Positions 1 to 10,282 of a DNA stretch of 64,000 nucleotides are shown piece after piece (position 1 is the first letter of the stretch; every line of letters begins with the position of its first letter). A model generated the notes under the pieces. It searched no databases. It had not been told where the DNA came from and was given only the letters and a program-made list of their open reading frames with translations. The stretch spans positions 2,856,880-2,920,879 of the forward strand of contig NZ_CP080997.1 of the NCBI RefSeq assembly GCF_019645815.1. Direction: 5' to 3'. The translations under genes and the position numbers were made by a program. The DNA is from Mycolicibacter heraklionensis (GTDB taxonomy: Bacteria > Actinomycetota > Actinomycetes > Mycobacteriales > Mycobacteriaceae).

Positions 1-15
1 TTGTTCAGGGCCCAC
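1..15 (-). CDS. relA: Presumed 5' end of relA ((p)ppGpp synthetase/hydrolase), cut by the window edge
   Basis: Only five codons lie inside the window, reading GTG-GGC-CCT-GAA-CAA on the minus strand, so the product cannot be recognised from its own sequence. A GGAGG ribosome-binding site lies about 8 bases upstream of the GTG (plus-strand positions 24-29). The call rests on position: in M. tuberculosis relA follows apt in the same direction. It is inference from synteny plus a good start signal. Confidence 0.4.
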
Positions 16-45
16 TGTGCTCACCTCCGATCACGAGAATATCGA

Positions 46-588
46 CTAAATCCGGTGCAGGCTGGCCAGCTGCAACGGTGCCACGGCGGCGCGTCCGCCC
101 AGCCCCGCCAGCTCCAGCACCACCGCCGCCGCAACCACCTCGGCTCCCGCCCGACACAACAATCGCCGTGTAGCGGCCAGGGTACCGCCGGTGGCCAGCA
201 CGTCGTCGAGGATCACCACCCGCCGCCCGGCCAACTCGATTCCGTCGGCCGGAATCTCCAACACAGCGGTTCCATACTCGAGCTGATAGTGCTCCGAGAG
301 CACCGGCGGTGGCAGCTTGCCGCCCTTGCGGACCGCCAGCGCGCCCACCCCGAGCCGGTCGGCGACCGCCCCGGCCAGCAGAAACCCGCGTGCGTCGATA
401 CCGGCCACCAGATCAGCGCCGGCAGCGGCTCGAGCCAGCGCATCGGTGACCACGGCCAGTCCGGCGGCGTCGGCGAAGACCGGAGTCAGGTCCTTGAAGG
501 CGATTCCCGGTGTGGGAAAGTCCGCCACCTCACGGATCAGCGACGCGATGATCTGACCGGGGCCTGCCGCAGGCCCGGCCTGGTTCAC
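46..588 (-). CDS. apt: Adenine phosphoribosyltransferase
   Basis: This 180-residue enzyme converts adenine and PRPP to AMP and pyrophosphate in cytosolic purine salvage. The N-terminal region carries the family signature [16 protein letters not shown], and the PRPP-binding loop is visible as [13 protein letters not shown]. The start is taken as the GTG at 588, which overlaps the TGA stop of the upstream lipoprotein gene (GTGA), giving a normal family length; the open frame runs further upstream but has no family similarity there. It sits between the lipoprotein gene and relA as in M. tuberculosis (Rv2584c), so it is probably translated from one long transcript beginning at yajC or secD. The identification is secure. 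Confidence 0.93.
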   Translation of the reverse strand: MNQAGPAAGPGQIIASLIREVADFPTPGIAFKDLTPVFADAAGLAVVTDALARAAAGADLVAGIDARGFLLAGAVADRLGVGALAVRKGGKLPPPVLSEHYQLEYGTAVLEIPADGIELAGRRVVILDDVLATGGTLAATRRLLCRAGAEVVAAAVVLELAGLGGRAAVAPLQLASLHRI

Positions 589-2243
589 TGTTGCAGCTCC
601 CAGCGGTCCATATTCCAGCCCGCGCCCCACCGGGTGGGGTTGGCGGCCACACCGTAGGTCTTCTTCGACGACAGCAGGGTGCGCTGCTGTCGGTACAGCG
701 GCAGCGTCGGCATATCGGCCCACAGCACCGGGGCGCTCTCGGCGAGCAGCCGGACCATCTCCGCGGGGTCGGCGGTGACGGCCAGCGCGGAGACCACGCC
801 GTCGATCTGATCGTTGTGGTAACCGGACAGGTTGTTGCCGTTGCCGCTGAACAACTCGTAGGCGTCCACCACCGACGATCCGCTCGACCCGCTGCCGGTG
901 GATCCCCCGGTGCTGGCGAGCAACACGTCGATCTGCCCTTCGCGCAGAGCCAGCGGGCCGATGGCATCGGAGGCCACCTCGGTGACGGTGATGCCGGCGG
1001 GCGCGCACGAACTGCTGATCGCCCCGATCACCGCGGCCAGCCGGGTGTTGGGACCGCGGTAGCCGATGCGCACCGTCAGCGGCTTGCCGCCCAGGGCGTC
1101 ACGAGCTGCGTCGGGGTTTGCGTGGGTGAACTGTTCGGCCTCGGGCACGTTCTCGGCCTGGTCGAAGGCGTCGTCCATGGCGGTGTTGAGCCGGGAGTTC
1201 ACCACCGGAACGCCGGCGTCGTGGGCGATGACGTCGCGCGGGGTGCACAAGGCCACCGCCCGGCGCGCGGGAGTCTCCGACAGCGGGCCGGACGGGGCGA
1301 AGATGAGCTGCTCGATGCCGCCCGAGGGGCTGTCGCTGCTCTGGTAGTCATCCGGGGTTATCAGCGACCCGGCGGACCCGGTTGCGACGTCGACGACCTC
1401 GATGACGCGTTTGTTGACCCGGTCGGCGATGTCGTTGGTCTGCGGCCATACCGTGATCCGCTTGGTGACCGGCTTGGCGCCCCACCACAGGTCGTTGGCC
1501 ACCAGCACCACGGCGCCTCCGTCGAGCACCGAGTCGATCTTGTAGGGCCCCGACGACGGGAAGTGCCGCAGGTCAGCGCCGCGGTCGAGCTGCCAGGTGG
1601 TGTTCCAGGCGTCGGCGATCTTGGCGATGACCTCCTCGGCGGGACCCAGCTTGCCCAGCACGGCGTCGGTGGTGTTCACACCGAGCTTGTCGGCGATGAT
1701 GTGCGACGGCATCATCGAGGTCGCGGTGAACAGTTCCTCGTAGTCGACGATGTTGCGGTCCGCGAAGAACGACACCCGGGCCTTCTTGGCACCGGGCTGG
1801 CATTCGATGTTCTCGATGTCGAGGTAGCCGGCCCGGCTTGCGGCATCGAACCCCGGGAACCGGCCGGACTGGGCCGCCCACGCCAGCACCAGGTCGTCGC
1901 AGGTGATGGGCTTGCCGTCGGAGTACACGGCCGCGTCGGCGATCTGATAGTCCAGCACCAGCGGGGCGCGGCCCACCACGGAGATGCTGCCGAAGTCGTG
2001 GTCGGTGACGATCTGGCCGTCCGGCCCGTGGTAGCCGAAGCCGATCAGGGTGCGGGAGAACGCCTGGGGCCCCGCCGACGCCGCACCGGCCACCGTAGTG
2101 CTGTTGTAGGTGATCAGACCGCCGTCGACGGCGTAGTCGATCTGGTCGACGGTGGCACTGGTGCACGCCGGGACCGACCAGACGCCAAGGCCGGTGACGA
2201 TCGCCACCAGCAAGGCCGCAGCGTGCCGACAGCGGGCCGCCAT
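585..2243 (-). CDS. Peptide ABC-transporter substrate-binding lipoprotein (SBP family 5)
   Basis: A 552-residue lipoprotein of the dipeptide/oligopeptide-binding type, orthologous by position to Rv2585c. The N-terminus is a hydrophobic signal ending in a lipobox-like VPAC, so Cys27 should be the lipidated residue. The mature part has the SBP_bac_5 layout, including a 'YDLVLAW'-like segment ([14 protein letters not shown]) and C-terminal substrate-lobe sequence. No permease or ATPase genes are adjacent, so the partner transporter, if any, is elsewhere. It starts 6 bases after secF and its stop overlaps apt, suggesting translational coupling with the Sec genes. The specific ligand cannot be read from the sequence. 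Confidence 0.85.
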   Translation of the reverse strand: MAARCRHAAALLVAIVTGLGVWSVPACTSATVDQIDYAVDGGLITYNSTTVAGAASAGPQAFSRTLIGFGYHGPDGQIVTDHDFGSISVVGRAPLVLDYQIADAAVYSDGKPITCDDLVLAWAAQSGRFPGFDAASRAGYLDIENIECQPGAKKARVSFFADRNIVDYEELFTATSMMPSHIIADKLGVNTTDAVLGKLGPAEEVIAKIADAWNTTWQLDRGADLRHFPSSGPYKIDSVLDGGAVVLVANDLWWGAKPVTKRITVWPQTNDIADRVNKRVIEVVDVATGSAGSLITPDDYQSSDSPSGGIEQLIFAPSGPLSETPARRAVALCTPRDVIAHDAGVPVVNSRLNTAMDDAFDQAENVPEAEQFTHANPDAARDALGGKPLTVRIGYRGPNTRLAAVIGAISSSCAPAGITVTEVASDAIGPLALREGQIDVLLASTGGSTGSGSSGSSVVDAYELFSGNGNNLSGYHNDQIDGVVSALAVTADPAEMVRLLAESAPVLWADMPTLPLYRQQRTLLSSKKTYGVAANPTRWGAGWNMDRWELQQ

Positions 2244-2249
2244 CGCCGG

Positions 2250-3581
2250 TTACCGACCGGCGCCCGGCTTGCCGGTCGGACGCTGGCTGCGCCGGCTGGT
2301 GGGGCGGACCGGCTTTGCACCGGGAGCCGGGGCGCTCGGCGCCGTCGCCACCGCAGCTTCGTCTCCGCCGCCAGTGGTGTCCTCGTCGTCTCCGGTGTCC
2401 TCGGTGCCGCCCGTGCCTTCGCTGCCGGCCGGTGCCACTTTCGAACCGGCCGCGGCATTGCGTCGCCGCATCACCCGGCGGGTGTGGTTCTGCACCAGCT
2501 CGGTGCGTTCCCGCAGCGTGACCAGCAGCGGTGTGGCCAGGTAGATCGATGAATAAGTGCCGACGACGACGCCGACCAACTGCACCAGCGCGAGGTCCTG
2601 CAGCGTGCCCACTCCCAGCAGCCACACGGCGACCACCATCAGCGAGATGATCGGCAACGCCGAGATCAGGCTGGTGTTGATCGACCGCATGAAGGTCTGG
2701 TTGATGGCCAGGTTGGCCTGCTCGGCGTAGGTCAGCTTGGGTTTGTGCTCGAAATCGTGGGTGTTCTCCTCGACCTTGTCGAACACGATGACGGTGTCGT
2801 AGATCGAGAACCCGAGAATGGTCAACAGGCCGATGACGGTGGCCGGTGTGACCTCGAATCCGACCAGCGAATAGACCCCGGCGGTGACGAGAATGTCGAA
2901 GACCATCGAGATCATGGCCGACAGGGTCATGTACCACTCGTAGCGCACGGTGATGTACAGCGACGCCAGCAGCAGGAACACCACCAGGGCGATCACGGCC
3001 TTCTGGGTGATCTGCCCGCCCCAGGTCTCCGACACCGCCGAGTCACTGATCGCCTGCTTGCTCGGCTCACCGTTGGGGCCGACGGGCTGGAAGGCGTCGA
3101 ACAGGTCGTCGCGCAACTTCTCGGTCTGCTCGTTGGTGAGCGTCTCGGCGCGGATCTGCACCGTCGCCGAGTTGCCGTTGCCGACCACGACCACCGACTC
3201 AGGGCTGTTGCCGACGCTCTTGCGGAACACCTCTTCGACCTGGGTGACGCTGGTGTCTCCGCGCGGGAAGGACACCTTGGTGCCGCCGGCGAAGTCGATG
3301 CCGAAGGTGAAGCCGCGGACCAGAATGCTGACGATCGCGATCGCGACCATCGCGCCGCTGATCGCGTACCACATCCGCCGCTTACCGATGACCTCGAAAG
3401 CACCGGTGCCGGTGTAGAGCCGCGACAGGAAACCGTGCTTCGGCGCCTTGGTCGAGGTTGCCTTCTTGCGGGCGCCTTCATCGACGGCGGTCCGACTCTT
3501 GGTGAGCTCGACGGCTGCGGCGTCGCCTTTCGCGGACTTCGTCGCGCGCTTCGTGCCGCTACTGGTGTTCGGTTTGGCCAT
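2250..3581 (-). CDS. secF: Protein-export membrane protein SecF
   Basis: SecF is the second subunit of the SecDF-YajC complex, which uses the proton gradient to help pull preproteins across the membrane. The 443-residue protein has a charged Lys-rich N-terminus, a first membrane segment near residue 70, the family motif GIDFAGGTKVSF, a periplasmic domain, and five further helices with the conserved GFSIYDTVIVFDKVEEN region. The C-terminal 60 residues are Ser/Gly/Thr-rich and probably disordered. It starts with ATG 4 bases after the secD stop. The orthologue in M. tuberculosis is Rv2586c. Confidence 0.95.
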   Translation of the reverse strand: MAKPNTSSGTKRATKSAKGDAAAVELTKSRTAVDEGARKKATSTKAPKHGFLSRLYTGTGAFEVIGKRRMWYAISGAMVAIAIVSILVRGFTFGIDFAGGTKVSFPRGDTSVTQVEEVFRKSVGNSPESVVVVGNGNSATVQIRAETLTNEQTEKLRDDLFDAFQPVGPNGEPSKQAISDSAVSETWGGQITQKAVIALVVFLLLASLYITVRYEWYMTLSAMISMVFDILVTAGVYSLVGFEVTPATVIGLLTILGFSIYDTVIVFDKVEENTHDFEHKPKLTYAEQANLAINQTFMRSINTSLISALPIISLMVVAVWLLGVGTLQDLALVQLVGVVVGTYSSIYLATPLLVTLRERTELVQNHTRRVMRRRNAAAGSKVAPAGSEGTGGTEDTGDDEDTTGGGDEAAVATAPSAPAPGAKPVRPTSRRSQRPTGKPGAGR

Positions 3582-3585
3582 CTGG

Positions 3586-5670
3586 CTATCCCTGTTCCGT
3601 CGACTGGGCGGTTACCCGCGTGCGCGCTTTGGCTCCGGACTTGCCGCCCGTTGCGCCTCCCGATCTGGCTACCGCCCGCCGTTCGCGTGCGACCTGCTGA
3701 ATCGCACCGAGACCGTTGTAGGACGGCTTGGCCAGCGTCGGCGACTTGGATGCCAGGTAGACCAGTGGCCAGGTCACCAGGAACACCACCACCAGGTCGA
3801 GGATCGTGGTCAGCCCCAGCGTGAATGCGAAGCCCTTCACCTGGCCGATCGCCAGGAAGTAGAGCACCGCCGCAGCCAGGAAGGTGACCGCGTTGCCGGA
3901 CACGATCGTCTTGCGGGCCCGCGCCCACCCGCGCGGCACCGCCGATCGGAACGACCGGCCCTCGCGGATCTCGTCCTTGATGCGTTCGAAGAACACCACG
4001 AACGAGTCCGCGGTGGTGCCGATACCGATGATCAGACCGGCGATACCGGCCAGGTCGAGCGTGTAGTTGATGTACCGGCCCAACAACACCAGGATCGCGT
4101 ACACCATGGCACCGGCCACCACCAGTGACAGTGCGGTCAGCACGCCGAGAACTCGGTAGTAGAGCAGCGAATAGACCAGCACCAGCGCCAGACCGATCGA
4201 GCCGGCAATCAGACCCGCCTTCAGCGACGTCATTCCCAGTGTGGCCGAGACGGTTTCAGCTTCGGAGGCTTCGAACGACAGCGGCAGCGACCCGTACTTC
4301 AAGACGTTGGCCAGCTGGCGCGCCGCATCCGGGGTGAATCCCGGTGAGCCGCCGGTGATCTGGGTGCGGCCACCGGGGATGGCTTCCTGGATCTGCGGTG
4401 CACTGACCACCTGTGAGTCCAGCGTGAACGCGGTCTGGGTGCCGATGTGCGCGGCGGTGTAGTCGGCCCAGACGTCGGCCGCGCCGCTCTTGAACTGCAC
4501 CTGGACGATGTTGGAGCCGCTGCGCTGGTCCATGCCCGAGCTGGCGTCGGCGATCTGGTCGCCGCTGATGATCGAGGGCGCCAGCAGGTAGGCCGTCTGG
4601 TGGTCCTGCGAACAGGTCACCAAGGGCAGGTCCGGGTCGTCGTTGCCGGCAAGGATGTCTTCCTTGTCGCACCGTCCGGCCTGGATCTGCAGGGCCAGCG
4701 CCTGCACCACTTTGTTGTCGCTCTGCCGCAGCCGCTTCTCCGCGGCGATACGGGCTGCCAGGCCCTGGGCCTGATCACCCTGGCCGGGCATACCTGGCAG
4801 ACCCGGCAGTCCGGGCAGCCCCGGCAAGGCGGGCATCTGCGCACCAGGTGCCGGCGTTTCGGCCGACGATCCCGGTGCCGTGGGCTCCGGAACGCCCGAA
4901 GTGCCGGGAGTGGCGGTCTCGCTGGGGCTTTCAGGTTCGGGGCTCGCCGTGGTGGTGCCCGGGGTCGGGGTCGGCTCCTGGGGGTACGGCCGCGGCTGGG
5001 CCGGCGGAGTCAGCGGCTGCTGCGGGACGGCCCCGCCGTTCCCGCCGAACAAGCCCTGCCCGCCCGCGCCGAAGCCCGGAGGCAGGCCAGGGGCACCGCC
5101 GCCGGCGCCCGGAGGCAGGCCAGGAACACCACCACCGCCAAGGCCCGGAGGCAGACCGGGAGCACCACCACCGCCAAGGCCCGGGGGCAAGCCAGGAGCA
5201 CCACCACCGGCGCCGGGCGGCAGGCCCGGGACGCCGGGCATGCCGCCACCGCCGAGACCGGGCATCCGGCCAGCTGCCTGAGCTTCCTGCACCGACACGC
5301 CGTTGATCACCGGCCGGATGTAGAGCCGGGCCGTCTGGCCGAGAGTGCGGGCCTCGTTGCCGTCGCTGCCCGGCACCGTGATGACCAGGTTGTTGCCGTC
5401 GATGATGACCTCAGAGCCCGACACACCGAGCCCGTTGACCCGGGCGCTGATGATCTGTTGCGCCTGGTTGAGCGCGTCACGGGTCGGCGTGGAGCCGTCC
5501 GGGGTGCGCGCGGTGAGCGTCACACGAGTGCCGCCCTGCAGGTCGATACCGAGCTTGGGTTCGGCGAGCTTGTTTCCGGTCAGGAATACCAGCAGGTAGA
5601 CGCCGATGAGCAATGCCAGGAACACCGCCAGGTTGCGGGCAGGGTGCACCGGCGCCGAAGGCGATGCCAC
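3586..5670 (-). CDS. secD: Protein-export membrane protein SecD with long Gly/Pro-repeat insert
   Basis: SecD pairs with SecF in the auxiliary Sec translocon. The start is the GTG at 5670, preceded by AAGGAG, which gives an N-terminus [11 protein letters not shown] like M. tuberculosis SecD; an upstream in-frame codon lacks such support. The 694-residue protein shows TM1 (about 14-31), [15 protein letters not shown], the periplasmic domains, and the C-terminal five-helix block with the [15 protein letters not shown] signature. Residues about 136-317 are a low-complexity insert: five PGLPPG units spaced by Gly-rich runs, then a Pro/Thr/Glu segment, then collagen-like GLP triplets. M. tuberculosis SecD is, from memory, about 573 residues with a shorter Pro-rich insert, so this one is expanded by roughly 120 residues. 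Confidence 0.95.
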   Translation of the reverse strand: MASPSAPVHPARNLAVFLALLIGVYLLVFLTGNKLAEPKLGIDLQGGTRVTLTARTPDGSTPTRDALNQAQQIISARVNGLGVSGSEVIIDGNNLVITVPGSDGNEARTLGQTARLYIRPVINGVSVQEAQAAGRMPGLGGGGMPGVPGLPPGAGGGAPGLPPGLGGGGAPGLPPGLGGGGVPGLPPGAGGGAPGLPPGFGAGGQGLFGGNGGAVPQQPLTPPAQPRPYPQEPTPTPGTTTASPEPESPSETATPGTSGVPEPTAPGSSAETPAPGAQMPALPGLPGLPGLPGMPGQGDQAQGLAARIAAEKRLRQSDNKVVQALALQIQAGRCDKEDILAGNDDPDLPLVTCSQDHQTAYLLAPSIISGDQIADASSGMDQRSGSNIVQVQFKSGAADVWADYTAAHIGTQTAFTLDSQVVSAPQIQEAIPGGRTQITGGSPGFTPDAARQLANVLKYGSLPLSFEASEAETVSATLGMTSLKAGLIAGSIGLALVLVYSLLYYRVLGVLTALSLVVAGAMVYAILVLLGRYINYTLDLAGIAGLIIGIGTTADSFVVFFERIKDEIREGRSFRSAVPRGWARARKTIVSGNAVTFLAAAVLYFLAIGQVKGFAFTLGLTTILDLVVVFLVTWPLVYLASKSPTLAKPSYNGLGAIQQVARERRAVARSGGATGGKSGAKARTRVTAQSTEQG

Positions 5671-5864
5671 GTTGTTGAGTCTCCTTCGCTCATTGCGCAA
5701 TGCGCTGTCGTGATCGTCGGGGCTGGCCCATGCCCGGACCGCCCGCAGCGATCAGTACCACTGCACCCGCAAAAGGGTACGTGCCCGGCTGGCCGGGACG
5801 ATCGTTGGGCGGGCGTTCCGCGCGTCGGGGGTGTCAGACGGCTGGCCAGATGGCGGCGAGCTGT

Positions 5865-6173
5865 TTAAGCGCCCTCTACGGCCTCTTCGACTGCGGCCTC
5901 GGCCGTCAACTCCTCCGGCTCGATCTTGTCCCGAACGGCCAGCTTCATCCAGGTGGTCACCACACCGTCTGCGATCTCCAGGTCGACGTCGTCCTCGGTG
6001 ATGCGGGTGATGGTGCCCTGCAGTCCCGACGTGGTGTGCACCCGGTCGCCGACCCGCAGCGACTCGTGCAGGTCGATGGTGGCCTGCATAGCGCGCTTCT
6101 GCCGCCGCGAGGCGAAGAACATAAACGCGCCCATGACGAGGAGCAGCGGCAGGAAGGCAACCATGTTTTCCAT
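5865..6173 (-). CDS. yajC: Preprotein translocase subunit YajC
   Basis: A 102-residue accessory subunit of SecDF. One N-terminal membrane helix (about residues 5-20) is followed by the family core ASRRQKRAMQATIDLH, RVHTTSGLQGTI and a conserved VVTTWMKLA block, ending in an acidic Ala/Glu-rich tail. The ATG at 6173 is chosen because it gives the normal family N-terminus (MENMVAFLPLLL); the frame remains open further upstream without similarity. It lies about 195 bases upstream of secD in the same direction, as in M. tuberculosis (Rv2588c), and is divergent from the small secreted repeat protein gene. Confidence 0.92.
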   Translation of the reverse strand: MENMVAFLPLLLVMGAFMFFASRRQKRAMQATIDLHESLRVGDRVHTTSGLQGTITRITEDDVDLEIADGVVTTWMKLAVRDKIEPEELTAEAAVEEAVEGA

Positions 6174-6354
6174 GACGACAACCGATCTTTCGACTTGTTC
6201 GAATGAGTCTCCGGCACCGGACCACCCGAGGTGTGGCGGGCCACTGTGATGACAACAGTGTGCCACTGTGTCCGGCGACCGCGCGTCGGTACCGCCGTCC
6301 ACCCCCTAGGCTGTCGGTGACAGGGGGTCAGGATTCTCGAGGGAAGGTTGGCCG

Positions 6355-6675
6355 ATGAAAAACTTCGCGTGTGGTCTGGCGACCGCCGTTGCCTTCGCAG
6401 CGGCTCCCCTGGCAGTGGGAGCGATCGCCATGCCCGCCATCGGATCCGCGGAGCCGCTGAACTGTCCGGCCGGCCAGTACTGGGAGCCGAGCACCAACAC
6501 CTGCATGCCGCTGGGCCAGGGACCGACACCACTGGCCTGCCCCGGCGGCCAGTACTGGGAGCCGAGCACCAACACCTGCATGCCGCTGGGCCAGGGACCG
6601 ACACCGCTGGCCTGCCCGCCCGGCGAATATTGGCAACCATTCGGCAACGCCTGCCGGCCGCTCGGCCAGATCTGA
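6355..6675 (+). CDS. Small secreted protein with tandem Cys-containing 25-residue repeats
   Basis: I do not recognise a named family. The 106-residue product has a signal peptide (AAAPLAVGAIAMPAIGSAEP, predicted cleavage near residue 32) and then consists almost wholly of three tandem repeats. Units one and two read C-P-x-G-QYWEPSTNTCMPLGQG-PTPLA and are almost identical; unit three is diverged and ends the protein. Each unit has two cysteines 13 residues apart, so six cysteines could form three intra-repeat disulfides in the oxidising cell envelope. A GAAGG ribosome-binding site precedes the ATG. It is divergent from yajC and followed 34 bases later by gabT. The spacing of aromatic residues and cysteines suggests a small ligand- or carbohydrate-binding knot, but that is speculation. 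Confidence 0.8.
   Translation: MKNFACGLATAVAFAAAPLAVGAIAMPAIGSAEPLNCPAGQYWEPSTNTCMPLGQGPTPLACPGGQYWEPSTNTCMPLGQGPTPLACPPGEYWQPFGNACRPLGQI
6472..6670 (+). repeat. 75-bp tandem direct repeat inside the secreted Cys-repeat gene
   Basis: The unit begins GGCCAGTACTGGGAGCC. Copy one spans 6472-6546 and copy two 6547-6621; they differ at only a few bases. A third, diverged partial copy starts at 6622. The 75-bp period equals exactly 25 codons, so gain or loss of units keeps the frame. Confidence 0.9.
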
Positions 6676-6709
6676 CCCGCGGCAAGGACCGCTAAGGAGG
6701 CCCCGCCCC

Positions 6710-8065
6710 ATGTCAGTGCCGCCGCTGCTGCAGAGTCGTCACCTGGCCACCGAGATCCCCGGCCCCGGCTCGGTGCAGCTGGCGCGGCGCCGCGCGATGG
6801 CCGTGGCACGGGGGGTGGGCAGCACGCTGCCGGTGTACGCGGCCCGGGCCGGCGGGGGCATCGTGGAGGACGTCGACGGCAACCGGCTGATCGACCTGGG
6901 TTCGGGAATCGCGGTGACCACGGTCGGTAACGCCGCGCCCCGCGTGGTGGAGGCGGCGCAGCAGCAGGTCGCCGAGTTCACCCACACCTGTTTCATGGTC
7001 ACGCCTTACGAGGGATATGTGGCCGTCGCCGAAGCACTGAACCGGATCACCCCGGGCGACTTCGAGAAGCGTTCGGTGCTGCTCAACTCCGGTGCCGAAG
7101 CCCTGGAGAACGCCGTCAAGATCGCCCGGTCCTACACCCGCAAGACCGCGGTGGCGGCGTTCGACCACGGCTACCACGGCCGCACCAACCTGACCATGGC
7201 CCTGACCGCCAAGTCGATGCCGTACAAGAGCGGATTCGGCCCGTTCGCGCCCGACATCTACCGTGCGCCGGCGTCCTACCCCTACCGTGACAGCCTGATC
7301 GACAAAGAGCTGGGCAGCGACGGGGAACGAGCCGCCGACCGGGCCATCGGCATCCTGGAGAACCAGATCGGCGCCCACAATCTGGCGGCTCTGGTCATCG
7401 AACCGATCCAAGGCGAGGGCGGGTTCATCGTCCCGGCGCCGGGCTTTCTGCCCGCGCTGCTGGCGTGGTGCCGCGACAACGACGTGGTGTTCATCGCCGA
7501 CGAGGTACAGACCGGTTTCGCGCGCACCGGGGCGATGTTCGCCTGTGACCACGAAGGCCCGGCCGGGATGGCGCCGGACCTGATCTGCACCGCCAAGGGC
7601 ATCGGCGGGGGCCTGCCGTTGGCAGCGGTCACCGGCCGCGCCGACATTATGGACGCCCCGCACGTCAGCGGCCTGGGCGGCACATTCGGTGGCAACCCGG
7701 TGGCCTGCGCTGCGGCGCTGGGGGCGTTGGCCACCGTCGAGGCCGACGACCTGGTGGGCCGGGCCCGGCAGATCGAGCGGCTGATCTTCGAGCGGCTGGG
7801 CCGGTTACAGGCCGACGACGACCGCATCGGTGACGTTCGCGGCCGCGGCGCCATGATCGCCGTCGAGCTGGTGCGACCCGACACGACCGAACCCGACCCG
7901 GCCCTGACCAGCGCCCTGGCGGCAGCATGTCATCGGGCGGGTGTGATCGTGTTGACCTGCGGAACCTTCGGCAATGTGGTGCGTCTGCTACCGCCGCTGA
8001 CCATCAGCGACGCACTGCTGTCGGAGGGCTTGGACGTGCTGGCCGCCGAACTGGGCAAGCTCTAG
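6710..8065 (+). CDS. gabT: 4-aminobutyrate aminotransferase
   Basis: A 451-residue PLP-dependent class III aminotransferase that transfers the amino group of GABA to 2-oxoglutarate, giving succinic semialdehyde and glutamate. The PLP lysine is Lys296 in LICTAKGIGGGLPLAAV; the upstream FIADEVQTGFARTG motif carries the Asp that contacts the pyridine nitrogen, and NSGAEALENAVKIAR binds the phosphate. The start is set by a strong AAGGAGG site 8 bases before ATG 6710. It is the Rv2589 orthologue by position, running convergently to ruvB with only 6 bases between stops. Related omega-aminotransferases cannot be excluded on sequence alone, but context supports GabT. Confidence 0.9.
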   Translation: MSVPPLLQSRHLATEIPGPGSVQLARRRAMAVARGVGSTLPVYAARAGGGIVEDVDGNRLIDLGSGIAVTTVGNAAPRVVEAAQQQVAEFTHTCFMVTPYEGYVAVAEALNRITPGDFEKRSVLLNSGAEALENAVKIARSYTRKTAVAAFDHGYHGRTNLTMALTAKSMPYKSGFGPFAPDIYRAPASYPYRDSLIDKELGSDGERAADRAIGILENQIGAHNLAALVIEPIQGEGGFIVPAPGFLPALLAWCRDNDVVFIADEVQTGFARTGAMFACDHEGPAGMAPDLICTAKGIGGGLPLAAVTGRADIMDAPHVSGLGGTFGGNPVACAAALGALATVEADDLVGRARQIERLIFERLGRLQADDDRIGDVRGRGAMIAVELVRPDTTEPDPALTSALAAACHRAGVIVLTCGTFGNVVRLLPPLTISDALLSEGLDVLAAELGKL

Positions 8066-8071
8066 CCGCAC

Positions 8072-9124
8072 CTACTCGAACAACCCCGGCTGCCCCAGCC
8101 CACCGGCCCCCGCCGGGGGAACCATGCCCAGGTGCGTCCAGGCCGCCGGCGTCGCGACGCGGCCCCGGGGAGTGCGCGCCACCATTCCGGCGCGCACCAG
8201 GAACGGCTCGCAGACCTCTTCGACGGTGGCGGCCTCCTCGCCCACCGCAACCGCCAGCGTGGAGACCCCGACCGGGCCGCCGCCGAAGCTTCGGGTCAGC
8301 GCGGAGAGCACCGCGCGGTCGAGGCGGTCCAGGCCCAGCTCGTCGACGTCGTAGACCGCCAAGGCGGCCTTGGCCACGTCGCGGGTGATCACCCCGTCGG
8401 CACGCACTTCGGCGTAGTCACGCACCCGGCGCAGCAGCCGGTTGGCGATCCGCGGCGTGCCGCGGGAGCGCCGCGCGACCTCTGCCGCCGCTTCGGCCCC
8501 CAGTTCGATCCCGAGGATCTTCGCTGAGCGTGCCAGCACCCGCTGCAGTTCGGCCGGCTCGTAGAAATCCATGTGCGCGGTGAACCCGAACCGGTCGCGC
8601 AGCGGACCGGTCAGTGCACCGGATCGGGTGGTCGCGCCGACCAGGGTGAACGGCGCCACTTCCAGCGGTATCGAGGTGGCGCCGGGGCCCTTACCGACCA
8701 CGACGTCGACGCGGAAGTCCTCCATCGCCAGGTACAGCATTTCCTCGGCGGGCCGGGCGATGCGGTGGATCTCGTCGATGAACAGCACGTCATGCTCGAC
8801 CAGGTTCGACAGCATCGCGGCAAGGTCGCCGGCACGTTCCAGCGCCGGCCCGGAGGTCACCCGCAACGAACTGCCCAGTTCACTGGCGATGATCATCGCC
8901 AGTGACGTCTTGCCCAGCCCCGGCGGGCCGGACAGCAAGATGTGATCGGGTGTGCCGCCGCGGTTCTTGGCGCCCTCGATCACCAGTTGCAGTTGCTCGC
9001 GTACCCGGGGCTGCCCGATGAACTCGGCCAGACTGCGCGGACGTAGGCCGGCGTCGATGTCGCCCTCCCCGACCGTCAGCGCCGGGGACACCTCGCGCTC
9101 GTCCGGTTCGGCCGGTTCGCTCAC
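8072..9124 (-). CDS. ruvB: Holliday junction branch-migration ATPase RuvB
   Basis: RuvB is the hexameric AAA+ motor that, with RuvA, drives branch migration of Holliday junctions. The 350-residue protein has Walker [10 protein letters not shown], Walker B LFIDEIHR, the sensor 1 loop GATTRSG, the arginine-finger region LRDRFGF and the C-terminal winged helix. It starts with GTG at 9124 overlapping the ruvA stop (GTGA), so the two are translationally coupled. It closes the ruvC-ruvA-ruvB operon, which begins behind a LexA box. Confidence 0.97.
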   Translation of the reverse strand: MSEPAEPDEREVSPALTVGEGDIDAGLRPRSLAEFIGQPRVREQLQLVIEGAKNRGGTPDHILLSGPPGLGKTSLAMIIASELGSSLRVTSGPALERAGDLAAMLSNLVEHDVLFIDEIHRIARPAEEMLYLAMEDFRVDVVVGKGPGATSIPLEVAPFTLVGATTRSGALTGPLRDRFGFTAHMDFYEPAELQRVLARSAKILGIELGAEAAAEVARRSRGTPRIANRLLRRVRDYAEVRADGVITRDVAKAALAVYDVDELGLDRLDRAVLSALTRSFGGGPVGVSTLAVAVGEEAATVEEVCEPFLVRAGMVARTPRGRVATPAAWTHLGMVPPAGAGGLGQPGLFE

Positions 9125-9711
9125 TTGGTCTTCCCCAGCCGGCTCAGCGCGGTCCGCAGCACCTCGGAGGTGGTCGCGTCGGGGGCGTCGGCCAGTACCT
9201 TGTCGGTGGTCTCTTCGGCCTGCTTGGCGGCAAAGCCAAGCCCGATCAGGGCTTCGATCACCGGGGCGCGCACCGCGTGACCGCTGAACACGGCGCCGTC
9301 CGACGTCGCCACCGCACCGATCTTGTCGCGCAGTTCCAGCACCAGCCGCTCGGCGCCGCGCTTGCCGATCCCGGGCACCCGGGTCAATGCGGGGACGTCC
9401 CCTTCGGCGAGCGCCCGGCGCAGTGCAGCGGCGTCGTAGACCGCCAGGGTGGCCAACGCGATCTTGGGCCCGATACCCGAAACCCCGATCAGCGTGAGGA
9501 ACAGATCGCGGGCCTCCCCGTCGGGGAATCCGTAGAGGGTCATCGAGTCTTCACGCACGATCATCGCGGTGATCAACCGGATTTCGCTGCCGCGGCGCAG
9601 CGTCGACAGGGTCGCCGGGGTGGCCATCAGCTTGTAACCGACGCCGGCCGCTTCGACCACGGCGTGGTCCAGGGCGATGTCGATGACCTCGCCGCGTACC
9701 GACGCGATCAT
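9121..9711 (-). CDS. ruvA: Holliday junction DNA-binding subunit RuvA
   Basis: RuvA binds the four-way junction and recruits RuvB. The 196-residue protein shows the N-terminal OB fold ([12 protein letters not shown], then GVGYKL), two helix-hairpin-helix motifs ([13 protein letters not shown] and [13 protein letters not shown]) and a small C-terminal RuvB-binding domain after an Ala-rich linker. The ATG at 9711 overlaps the ruvC stop by four bases. It is the middle gene of ruvCAB. Confidence 0.96.
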   Translation of the reverse strand: MIASVRGEVIDIALDHAVVEAAGVGYKLMATPATLSTLRRGSEIRLITAMIVREDSMTLYGFPDGEARDLFLTLIGVSGIGPKIALATLAVYDAAALRRALAEGDVPALTRVPGIGKRGAERLVLELRDKIGAVATSDGAVFSGHAVRAPVIEALIGLGFAAKQAEETTDKVLADAPDATTSEVLRTALSRLGKTK

Positions 9712-10265
9712 GCCCGGGCCGCCTTGAGCTTGGCGGTGTACTTACGCCGCTGTTCGGCGGCCAGTGCCTCGGCGGCAGCCATCCGGGCAATCATCGGGGC
9801 CCGCCAGCAGTGACAGATCGCCAGCGCCAGCGCATCCGCGGCGTCGGCGGGAGTCGGCTTTTGCTGCAGCCCCAGGATTCGGGTGATCATCGTCGTCACC
9901 TGCGCCTTGTCGGCCGAACCGTTGCCGGTCACCGCGGCTTTGACCTCGCTGGGGGTGTGGAAATGCACGGTGATGCCGCGTCGGGCGGCCTGCAGCGCGA
10001 TCACCCCGCCGGCCTGCGCGGTGCCCATCACGGTGGAGACGTTCTGCTGGGAGAACACCCGCTCGATCGCGATGACGTCGGGGCGGTGGGTGTCAAGCCA
10101 GTGCTCGGCGGTGTCACTGATGGTCAGCAGCCGCTGCGGCAGCGGCTGATCGGCCGGAGTGCGCACCACGTCGACATCCAAAGCGGTGACCTGACGGCCC
10201 TGTCCGCCTTCGACCACTGACAGCCCGCACCGCGTCAGCCCAGGGTCGACGCCCATCACCCGCAT
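9708..10265 (-). CDS. ruvC: Holliday junction resolvase RuvC
   Basis: RuvC cuts Holliday junctions symmetrically. The 185-residue protein begins [14 protein letters not shown], where the Asp of VDPG is the first catalytic carboxylate; the IERVFSQQN segment carries the second acidic residue, and the C-terminal [12 protein letters not shown] segment carries the last two. The ATG at 10265 is supported by GGAGAGG a few bases upstream; the longer open frame to 10325 would run over the LexA box. It is the first gene of ruvCAB and is expected to be induced by DNA damage. Confidence 0.96.
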   Translation of the reverse strand: MRVMGVDPGLTRCGLSVVEGGQGRQVTALDVDVVRTPADQPLPQRLLTISDTAEHWLDTHRPDVIAIERVFSQQNVSTVMGTAQAGGVIALQAARRGITVHFHTPSEVKAAVTGNGSADKAQVTTMITRILGLQQKPTPADAADALALAICHCWRAPMIARMAAAEALAAEQRRKYTAKLKAARA

Positions 10266-10282
10266 CCGATTCCTCTCCAGCA

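Noticed and set aside
591..2552. 653-residue plus-strand frame opposite the lipoprotein and secF genes
   Set aside because: It is antisense to strongly supported genes and has His/Arg/Gly-rich composition typical of a shadow frame.
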